Position numbers and translations under genes: made by a program. This document shows, in pieces, positions 18,874-25,282 of a stretch of DNA of 34,952 bases. The notes under the pieces are model-generated. The model saw only the letters and a list, made by a program, of their open reading frames with translations. It had not been told where the DNA came from and searched no databases. The stretch is from Clostridia bacterium (GTDB lineage: Bacteria > Bacillota > Clostridia > Christensenellales > DTU072), in NCBI GenBank assembly GCA_017533505.1, contig JAFXIB010000042.1, forward strand, positions 1 to 34,952. Direction: 5' to 3'. Numbering within the stretch: position 1 is the first letter of the stretch; each line of letters begins with the position of its first letter.

Positions 18874-18955
18874 ATTATTAGGATACCATATTTATTTAAG
18901 CAATACAATGAAAGTTTGATGAATTACCCTTTTAGCTAATCAATACAATGGTAAG

Positions 18956-19711
18956 TTATTTGCCTTTTTTAGATAGTTTCTTAAACAATTCCTTTGTAAC
19001 CTTTATATCAGATATAAGTAAAATTAATGCCATCACAATAGCACCAAAAACGGTAAGCGTAATATATTGTGAAACGCCAGGAATTACGAAGGGCAATCCA
19101 CTTCTATAAAACATATAGTCACCAGTTAATCCCAAAACATGAAGGTCAATAACTTCGCAATTTATAAAGTGCAAAAGTGTGCCAAGGAAACACCAACCAA
19201 AATCTTTGATGTTTGGAATATACTTTTTACTTGCATACTCAAATACAGGGATAAAGAGCAATCCCGTATGTTGCAAAACGCTCTTTACTATTGGGAACAC
19301 CATGACACTTGTACAGAATATACCATCTGGCATAACAAAGGTCAAAACACCACCTATAAAACCAAATAGGTAAAACATTTTCTTCATAACCTTGTTGTCA
19401 AATAATACTGCAAGTGGCAATAGTATTCCATTCAAGTTACAAGGATACATGGGATATAGTTCCACCCAAGGTGCTTTTTTGATGGTAATATAAATAATGC
19501 GCCAAAATACTTCAAATGTTAATTGGAAGATAGCAATACCTACTATGATTTTCCTTTTACTTTTGTCGGATATCCTTTTGTTTGCGCCAAGTATTGCACA
19601 AATTGCCACACCTACCACAACGCAAGCTATCGTAATAAAATGCATTGCAGTATACTCATAAGCACCAGGAGTGCCCATATCGCCTATAAACCACCTTCTT
19701 AAAACATCCAT
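18956..19711 (-). CDS. YwaF-like (TIGR02206-type) integral membrane protein
   Basis: A 251-residue protein with about seven membrane segments. It resembles the YwaF/TMEM164-like family of unknown function; the conserved region is ELYPMYPCNLNGILLPLAVL, where family members have a short polar-Cys motif. The start MDVLRRWF is preferred because GGAG lies 8 nt upstream; an ATG at 19765 with a weak AAGG site would add 18 residues. No terminator separates it clearly from the lipoprotein gene downstream, but that gene has its own promoter-like sequence. Confidence 0.75.
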   Translation of the reverse strand: MDVLRRWFIGDMGTPGAYEYTAMHFITIACVVVGVAICAILGANKRISDKSKRKIIVGIAIFQLTFEVFWRIIYITIKKAPWVELYPMYPCNLNGILLPLAVLFDNKVMKKMFYLFGFIGGVLTFVMPDGIFCTSVMVFPIVKSVLQHTGLLFIPVFEYASKKYIPNIKDFGWCFLGTLLHFINCEVIDLHVLGLTGDYMFYRSGLPFVIPGVSQYITLTVFGAIVMALILLISDIKVTKELFKKLSKKGK

Positions 19712-19827
19712 ATTTGTTCTCCAGGTATTAAGTATCAAAATAAGTATATCACTATAAATCTTCATTTACAATACCTTAATTTACATAGCATATAATATAA
19801 GTATTTAAACTCCATCAAAAAGAGGTA

Positions 19828-19856
19828 TTGACAATTGGGCGATTTTATGCTAAATT
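19828..19856 (+). promoter_or_regulatory. promoter of the riboswitch-nucleoside kinase transcript
   Basis: TTGACA (19828-19833), 17 nt, TAAATT (19851-19856). Transcription would start near 19863, about 18 nt before the aptamer P1 helix. Confidence 0.75.
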
Positions 19857-19880
19857 AACATTCCAAAACATAATGCACTA

Positions 19881-19941
19881 TGGTATAGGCTTGCAATATG
19901 GGCAAGCGTTTCTATAAACCACCGATAATGGTTGACTACCA
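19881..19941 (+). ncRNA. guanine-class (purine) riboswitch aptamer
   Basis: The three-way junction of the purine class is complete. P1 is TGGTA/TACCA, J1/2 is TAG, P2 is GCTTGC/GCAAGC with loop AATATGG, J2/3 is GTTTCTAT, and P3 is AACCA/TGGTT with loop CCGATAA. The kissing-loop GG and CC are both present. The specificity base (position 74 in xpt numbering) is C at 19936, the guanine type. Departures from the xpt core are A24 to G, C53 to U and C54 to A, and P2 is one pair short, so a variant ligand is possible. Confidence 0.88.
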
Positions 19942-19972
19942 GACTAATTTTTAGGTAGTCAACCATTTTTTT
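19928..19972 (+). terminator. riboswitch-controlled terminator, competing with the aptamer
   Basis: A 13-bp stem ATGGTTGACTACC/GGTAGTCAACCAT (19928-19940 with 19954-19966) is followed by a run of T. Its whole 5' arm is made of the aptamer's P3, J3/1 and P1 3' strands. Aptamer and terminator cannot form together, so ligand should turn transcription ON. Confidence 0.9.
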
Positions 19973-20000
19973 GGAGCATATAGTGTATGTGAGGTTAAAT

Positions 20001-21701
20001 ATGAAATTGATTATAGATGGTAAAACAATAATTGCAAAGCCAGACCAATCACTACTTGAAATGATTGGAGAGCTTGGTCTACTTGATGGTACCCTTGCAA
20101 ATGACCCTCTTGCTGCAAAAATTTCAGGAAGAGTATTTACGCTAAATTATATTCCAGTTAGGCTCAAAGATATTGGCAAGGAACGCTCATCTATACGCAA
20201 GGCTATGGCAGCATCCGATGGCACCGTAAAGCTACTACGATACTCCGACCCTGTTGGTCGTGATGTATACAATCGTACTGCGCTATTCATCATTCTATAT
20301 GCACTGCGTCGCGTTTGGCCAAAAGCAAGGGCAAAAACCAATTGTACCGTTGGTACTGGAATGTACATCAAGGTTAAAGGTGTAGAGGATTTTTCAGCAG
20401 AAATCTTAAAGCAAGAAGTGCAAAAGGTTGTAGAAGAAGATATCCCGCTAACACGCCGTCGTATACCAACCACCGAAGCTATTGAGTATTATAATAGCAT
20501 CGGTCAACTTGACAAAGCTCGCTTGTTGGCATATAGAAAAAAGGACACCGTAGATGTATATGAGCAAGGTGATTTTACCGATTACTTCTATGGCGAAATG
20601 GCACCATCAACAGGATATTTGCGTTCATGGGATATCATTGGCGCACAAGAAGGCTTTATATTCGTATTTCCCGATGTTCAGGAACCCAATAAGGTATCCA
20701 AGTATCACGAAATGCCCAATTTCCTAAATGTTCACACCGAAGGTAAATCATGGAGTGAACTGATGAAATGCGAAACCGTTGCCGACCTAAATGAGTTGGT
20801 GGATGCAGGTGGCATAAGAGAGCTTATTCGCGTAAACGAAGCTTTGCACGAAAAGAGATTTTCTCAAATTGCAGATATGATTTGTGAGCGTGGAGCAAAG
20901 GCTGTTATGCTTGCTGGTCCCTCATCATCAGGTAAAACCACATCAGCAAATCGTTTGGCAACGCAACTTCGTGTGCATGGCAAGTTGCCAATACTTATGA
21001 GCCTTGACGACTACTATATTGATAGGGATAAGATTGCCCCTGGCCCAGATGGAAAACTTGACCTTGAGCATATCAACACCATTGATACCGAGCTGTTTTC
21101 CGACCAACTCAAGGCACTACTCCGTGGCGAAACAGTAGAACTCCCCACCTTCAACTTTAAGACTGCAAGGCGTGAGTGGGTAGGTCACAAGCTCCATCTT
21201 GAAGAAAACTCCGTCATTATCGTCGAAGGTTTACATGCACTCAACCCCATCTTGTTACCAAAAGACCTTGATAGCTCACTTGTATTCAAGATGTATATCA
21301 GTCCCCTACTACCACTCAATCTTGACTATCACAACAGAATACCAAGCAGTTACTTGAGATTGCTACGCCGTACTGTACGAGACTATGCAACAAGGGGTGC
21401 AAGTGTACAAAGAACTCTTGCTATGTGGGACTCCGTTCGCCGTGGTGAAGAAAGATGGATATTCCCTTTCCAAGAAAATGCTGATGTCATCTTCAATAGT
21501 TCCACACTATATGAGCTTGCTGTACTCAAAAAACACATCTATCCTTTGCTACTTGATATCACCCCTGCCGATGACTGCTACGACCAAGCAAGATATATGG
21601 TAAAGTTCCTAAACTTTGTGCACATCGCCGATGTTGATGACGAAATCCCACCAACAAGCATTGTAAGAGAGTTCATTGGTGGCAACACATTTTATAGATA
21701 A
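20001..21701 (+). CDS. uridine-kinase-like nucleoside kinase with N-terminal TGS-like region
   Basis: Probably phosphorylates a nucleoside with ATP or GTP in the cytoplasm. The first 60 residues look like a TGS domain (MKLIIDGKTIIAKPDQSLLE), followed by a region related to the threonyl-tRNA synthetase second domain. The kinase occupies the second half: Walker A GPSSSGKTT near residue 305, then SLDDYYIDR, LDLEHINTID, PTFNF and VIIVEGLHAL, all of the uridine kinase/phosphoribulokinase family. The start is the ATG at 20001 with GAGG 7 nt upstream; an upstream TTG frame lies in the terminator. Total 566 residues. The substrate is unproven; control by a guanine-class riboswitch hints at a link with purines. 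Confidence 0.88.
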   Translation: MKLIIDGKTIIAKPDQSLLEMIGELGLLDGTLANDPLAAKISGRVFTLNYIPVRLKDIGKERSSIRKAMAASDGTVKLLRYSDPVGRDVYNRTALFIILYALRRVWPKARAKTNCTVGTGMYIKVKGVEDFSAEILKQEVQKVVEEDIPLTRRRIPTTEAIEYYNSIGQLDKARLLAYRKKDTVDVYEQGDFTDYFYGEMAPSTGYLRSWDIIGAQEGFIFVFPDVQEPNKVSKYHEMPNFLNVHTEGKSWSELMKCETVADLNELVDAGGIRELIRVNEALHEKRFSQIADMICERGAKAVMLAGPSSSGKTTSANRLATQLRVHGKLPILMSLDDYYIDRDKIAPGPDGKLDLEHINTIDTELFSDQLKALLRGETVELPTFNFKTARREWVGHKLHLEENSVIIVEGLHALNPILLPKDLDSSLVFKMYISPLLPLNLDYHNRIPSSYLRLLRRTVRDYATRGASVQRTLAMWDSVRRGEERWIFPFQENADVIFNSSTLYELAVLKKHIYPLLLDITPADDCYDQARYMVKFLNFVHIADVDDEIPPTSIVREFIGGNTFYR

Positions 21702-21718
21702 AAAGCTATATAAAATAA

Positions 21719-21750
21719 AAAAGACGAACTATCGGTTCGTCTTTTTGTTT
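21719..21750. terminator. bidirectional terminator between the kinase and glpQ-like genes
   Basis: Stem AAGACGAAC-TATCG-GTTCGTCTT. It is followed by TTTGTTT on the plus strand and by TTTTATTTTA on the minus strand, and serves the two convergent genes. Confidence 0.85.
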
Positions 21751-21765
21751 GTTCTTAATAGCGAG

Positions 21766-22554
21766 TTACTCCAAAATATTGGTTGTAATATAGTCAACAC
21801 CCATTTTGACAAGGCGCTCTGCCTTTGCTTTGTCGTCAACAGTCCAGCAATTTACTTTGAGTCCTGCATCGTGGAATTGCTCAAGGGCTTTTTTAGTGAG
21901 CTCTTTATGGTTGATGGCAACATCAATCTTGTCAGCAATAAGCTTTGCTGTGATTTCGTCAGTAAGAGAAGAGAACAAAAACATAACCGATTGATTGGGT
22001 AAATACTTTCTAACATAAGTCAAATTGTCATATCCAAATGATATAAATGTCACCCTGTGGATATATCCAAGACCAGTTATGATTGCTATCATTTGCACTA
22101 TTTCTTGCTCGGTAAAGTTGGATTTCAATTCAAGAATAGCTTGCTTGTCATACTGCTTGCAAATGAGAATATAACTCTCCAAAGTGCTCAAATGCTCCAC
22201 TTGGCTATCTTCATTTTTAGGGAGCAATGGTACATTCAAAAGTTCTTCAAGGGTAGAGTTCTCCACACTCATATCGATGCCTGCAATTCTATTTAGGTTG
22301 TCGTCATGGCACATGACAAACTGCCCGTCTTTTGTCCTACGAACATCAGACTCTATGCCATAATATGAGTGCTGTCCAGCAAGAATAAAAGCTGTATCCG
22401 TATTCTCAACAGCCAAGCCAGACAATCCCCTATGAGCAATGGTTTTTGCATCTTTTTTGTCAAATGCTAAAGTTTCAGTATACTCTGTTTTTGTACAAGC
22501 AACAGCTGACAATAATAAAACTACGAGCAAAGCGCAAACAACAAATTTTTTCAC
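21766..22554 (-). CDS. lipoprotein glycerophosphodiester phosphodiesterase
   Basis: Hydrolyses glycerophosphodiesters to glycerol-3-phosphate and an alcohol, on the outer face of the membrane. A signal peptide with lipobox LSAVAC (Cys20) precedes a GDPD TIM-barrel. Motifs are TIAHRGLSGLAVENT (catalytic His and Glu-Asn), GIESDVRRTKDG with the metal-binding Glu and Asp, and VMCHDDNLNRI with the second catalytic His. The 262 residues fit the family. It starts with GTG; GGGAG lies 8 nt upstream. A promoter TTGCAT-N17-TATAAT lies at 22583-22611. Confidence 0.93.
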   Translation of the reverse strand: MKKFVVCALLVVLLLSAVACTKTEYTETLAFDKKDAKTIAHRGLSGLAVENTDTAFILAGQHSYYGIESDVRRTKDGQFVMCHDDNLNRIAGIDMSVENSTLEELLNVPLLPKNEDSQVEHLSTLESYILICKQYDKQAILELKSNFTEQEIVQMIAIITGLGYIHRVTFISFGYDNLTYVRKYLPNQSVMFLFSSLTDEITAKLIADKIDVAINHKELTKKALEQFHDAGLKVNCWTVDDKAKAERLVKMGVDYITTNILE

Positions 22555-22653
22555 CCTTTTTCTCCCAAAAATTGATATATAAATTATACCACCAATAAAG
22601 TATCAATGCAATAGCGCAAAAAGGAATAAGTTTTATCATTTAATTTCAAATCA

Positions 22654-22683
22654 TTGACAAAAATAACAATATTATATTACAAT
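22654..22683 (+). promoter_or_regulatory. tRNA-Ala promoter
   Basis: TTGACA (22654-22659), 18 nt, TACAAT (22678-22683). Transcription would begin a few bases before the tRNA 5' end at 22695. Confidence 0.75.
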
Positions 22684-22694
22684 AATTTCGCTCT

Positions 22695-22770
<76 letters not shown>

Positions 22771-22776
22771 AAAATG

Positions 22777-22812
22777 AAAGCAAGTCAAAAAAGACTTGCT
22801 TTTCTTTTTTTT
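22777..22812 (+). terminator. tRNA-Ala terminator
   Basis: Stem AAAGCAAGTC/GACTTGCTTT with a 6-nt A loop, followed by TCTTTTTTTT, directly after the tRNA. Confidence 0.9.
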
Positions 22813-23259
22813 GCGACGACCACGGGGAGCATTTACCCCTTTTGCAAAGCAAACGGGGTGCGCAAGTTGCGTTAGCAACCTGGCGAAAGTGAACGCATTG
22901 CGTTCAAGTATATTTACCAACTAAAAAGTATTACAAGCGCTTTACTCTTATTTTATCATTACTTAGTTTGAGACAGTCTTTCGCGCTACCCTTGTCTACA
23001 CCAGAAAGAAACGCAGAAGAGGTTACAATTATTTGTGTCCATTCTGCGTTTTGAAATTTTATATTGGTTTCTCTTTTGAAATGTGATATAGTATTTATGT
23101 GACACAGTTTAATAATTTTATGTCCGAACTCTATGTCGGTAAAAACATAGGCTTTGCTTGTCGTATCTTCAAATGTGAACTGTGTCGTAACAGAAGCGAA
23201 ACTGCGTTTTTCGGTACGTGGTTTCGGCTACGCATTGCTGGATTTTTAGGAGGTATGAT
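22813..23259. other. gene-free stretch with several hairpins and one copy of a direct repeat
   Basis: I see no credible gene in these 447 bases. They hold three small hairpins in a row (22836-22858, 22866-22879, 22891-22905) and one copy of the 26-bp direct repeat (22969-22994). They also hold a long hairpin AAACGCAGAA/TTCTGCGTTT (23009-23018 with 23042-23051) and an inverted pair GACACAGTT/AACTGTGTC (23101-23109 with 23178-23186). GC content of the first 100 bases is clearly above the surroundings. The last part is the leader of the next lipoprotein gene, ending in AGGAGG. Confidence 0.6.
22969..22994 (+). repeat. direct repeat copy 1
   Basis: TGAGACAGTCTTTCGC followed by GCTACCCTTG. An identical 26-mer except for one base (G to A at the 17th position) lies at 24374-24399 in the same orientation. 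The pair brackets the lipoprotein gene. Confidence 0.8.
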
Positions 23260-24231
23260 ATGAAAAAACTATTAGCTTTATTGTTATTACTTTCTTTAAG
23301 TCTTGGTTTATTGGCTGGTTGCAATGGAATTGATAACTATTATAGCGTAAAGGTGACGGGCAATAAAGACTCGTTAATGGCGCCAATTAAGTCGCGTTAT
23401 CAAGCTGGAGCGAAAGTTGAAATAAAAGCATATCCGGTCACCGATGTATCATTACATGTATTTGTTAACGGCAAAGAAATTCCGATGAGCCATTTTGATT
23501 CGGATTATTGGGGTTTTGAGTTTGTAATGCCTGAGGAAAATGTCACTATTCACCTAACATACGACCGTTTTTACGGCAAGGAAGAATACGGATTCACTGA
23601 TCTCCACGCTCTCGGATTTATGAAAAACGAGACCTTTAAGGTTTCCGTAAAAACAACCGATTATGCAGAGAAATATAGCCTTATTGAAACGCGACACTCT
23701 TCTCGCCAAAGTGATATTGATAATTTCAAGGCAATAGCAAATCAGAATCTTATAAAGATTGATAACAACATTGCTTCAAATACAAAATTCGGTAAAGAAT
23801 ATATCTTCTATTACAATACCAAATATAATGGGGAAATGTCAGATGTTCTTGATTTCAATGATGCATTTTTCTGTTGGAGCGATTTTTCAAGCTGGCAGGC
23901 ATTTAAGTTCAAAGATGAAAATTACGCTTTGCCTACAATAGAAAATCCCGATCTCATAACTTACTCATTCAAATATGACGGGCGCAGCAGCGATGTTAAA
24001 AGATACGATGATGAATCCTTTTCGATTGATTTTTTCAATATTGCAACTGTGGAATTTATCCCCTATCAGGGAGCGTCGATTGAAACAAATTCACCATTTT
24101 ATTTAGATAGCGGCTACGGAAAAATTAATTTGTTGAATTCGTCGATTTTCGAGCTCGACGGCGAATACTATGAAATAATCTCGGGTATGAATTATTGGGC
24201 ATATAGCTACTGTAAATTAGGGAATAATTAA
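23260..24231 (+). CDS. lipoprotein of unknown function with an InlB-type repeat-like N-terminus
   Basis: A 323-residue exported lipoprotein. The signal peptide MKKLLALLLLLSLSLG ends in LLAGC. Residues about 30-100 (AGAKVEIKAYPVTDVSLHVFVNGKEI, then FEFVMPEENVTIHLTY) resemble the divergent InlB B-repeat/bacterial repeat module of surface proteins. I do not recognise the remainder; it is rich in Tyr, Phe and Asp. The start has AGGAGG 6 nt upstream. Codon use differs from its neighbours: at least seven TCG serine codons and several CCG, against one TCG that I noticed in the much longer lipoprotein gene at 25283. Together with the flanking direct repeats this suggests an acquired gene. Confidence 0.75.
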   Translation: MKKLLALLLLLSLSLGLLAGCNGIDNYYSVKVTGNKDSLMAPIKSRYQAGAKVEIKAYPVTDVSLHVFVNGKEIPMSHFDSDYWGFEFVMPEENVTIHLTYDRFYGKEEYGFTDLHALGFMKNETFKVSVKTTDYAEKYSLIETRHSSRQSDIDNFKAIANQNLIKIDNNIASNTKFGKEYIFYYNTKYNGEMSDVLDFNDAFFCWSDFSSWQAFKFKDENYALPTIENPDLITYSFKYDGRSSDVKRYDDESFSIDFFNIATVEFIPYQGASIETNSPFYLDSGYGKINLLNSSIFELDGEYYEIISGMNYWAYSYCKLGNN

Positions 24232-24498
24232 TTACTTTGTGCGATATCTTAGACAATTTTATCGTCTGAATACTATAAAAATGTACCCATTAGGATTTTG
24301 TATCCTTTTCATCAATTACTCACAAACTATCCCCTATTACAAATTTGACTTTATTACATTCCAACACAATGAATGAGACAGTCTTTCGCACTACCCTTGC
24401 CACCTATTACAACATCATTATGCAATGTTGACTTGCATTTTAATTATTGTTAGTTGGATTTTATCGTTCTGTTTTTTCCTCCTATCTTAACAATTCTG
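24232..24498 (+). other. gene-free stretch between the lipoprotein and the tetR operon
   Basis: No open frame is convincing here. A weak hairpin AGGAT-TTTGT-ATCCTTTT near 24291-24309 might end the lipoprotein transcript. The second direct repeat copy is at 24374-24399. The rest is AT-rich and featureless to me. Confidence 0.5.
24374..24399 (+). repeat. direct repeat copy 2
   Basis: TGAGACAGTCTTTCGC followed by ACTACCCTTG; 25 of 26 bases match the copy at 22969-22994, 1405 bp upstream. Confidence 0.8.
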
Positions 24499-24527
24499 TT
24501 GACATATATGATGTTCTATTTTATAAT
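24499..24527 (+). promoter_or_regulatory. promoter of the tetR-lipoprotein operon
   Basis: TTGACA (24499-24504), 17 nt, TATAAT (24522-24527): perfect consensus. The operators start at the last base of the -10 box and cover the likely start of transcription (about 24534). Confidence 0.92.
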
Positions 24528-24557
24528 TAGTACACATACTATTAGTACGCGTACTAA
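24527..24557. promoter_or_regulatory. two adjacent palindromic operators of the TetR regulator
   Basis: TTAGTACACATACTAT (24527-24542) is an imperfect dyad and TTAGTACGCGTACTAA (24542-24557) is a perfect 16-bp palindrome. Both share TAGTA-N4-TACTA and their centres are 15 bp apart. They lie between the -10 box and the Shine-Dalgarno of the tetR gene, as expected for autorepression. Confidence 0.85.
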
Positions 24558-24575
24558 ATCAGTGGAGGTAGCTTT

Positions 24576-25259
24576 ATGGCTCACATCAATAGAAAGCGTG
24601 GCGATACACGAATGCAAATTATCAGGGCTGGCGCAAAACACTTTATCGAAGATGGATATACCAAAACCACGATGAAGAAGGTTTCTCAAGAGCTTGACCT
24701 TAGTCCTGGAAACATTACTTTCTACTTCCCTACTAAAGATCATTTGCTCGCGGTACTTGTTAAGGAGCTATTTGATTTCCAAAATTTAATGGTCGAAAAG
24801 ACCATTGATGACGAAAAGGACGCCCTATTTGTATATTGCCTTGAATTTGTTGCAATGGTTGCTCTATGTTCCGAAAACGAAGTTGCCAAGGATTTTTATG
24901 TTTCGGCATATACTTCACCATATACACTTGAGCTTATTAGAAAAAATGATGTGACTAACTCCAAAAGCGTGTTTAATAGTTGGTGTAATAATTATACCGA
25001 CTCCGATTGGATGGCAACAGAAATGGTTGTTTCCGGTATTAAATATGGTGCCATAATGTTTTCTAATCAACAAACAGAATTATGTTTTGTGATAGAAAAC
25101 GCACTTGACTCCATACTAAACCTTTATAAAGTGCCACAAGATATACGAGTTTCATATATTAATCGTGTTCTTTCCATTGACTATCTTTCACTTGGCAAAC
25201 GCATTCTTGACGATTTTCGTGAATATCTTGATAAAACAAACGAAATAGCAGAAATCTAA
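24576..25259 (+). CDS. TetR/AcrR-family transcriptional regulator, probably autorepressing
   Basis: A 227-residue regulator. The DNA-binding domain spans about residues 10-58: MQIIRAGAKHFIEDGYTKTTMKK is helix 1 and the turn region (shown here in part), followed by VSQELDLSPGNITFYFPTKDHLL, where NITFYF is the recognition helix. The C-terminal domain is helical and unassigned. GGAGG lies 8 nt before the ATG. Two palindromes overlap its transcription start, so it probably represses itself and the lipoprotein gene 23 nt downstream. Confidence 0.93.
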   Translation: MAHINRKRGDTRMQIIRAGAKHFIEDGYTKTTMKKVSQELDLSPGNITFYFPTKDHLLAVLVKELFDFQNLMVEKTIDDEKDALFVYCLEFVAMVALCSENEVAKDFYVSAYTSPYTLELIRKNDVTNSKSVFNSWCNNYTDSDWMATEMVVSGIKYGAIMFSNQQTELCFVIENALDSILNLYKVPQDIRVSYINRVLSIDYLSLGKRILDDFREYLDKTNEIAEI

Positions 25260-25282
25260 AAATTAATAAGGAGATAAACAAT

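Noticed and set aside
22980..23002. A decayed tRNA 3' end (CCCTTGTCTACACCA)
   Set aside because: Only about 13 bases resemble the tRNA-Ala end and no T-arm or acceptor pairing can be formed; kept only as a remark in the repeat finding.
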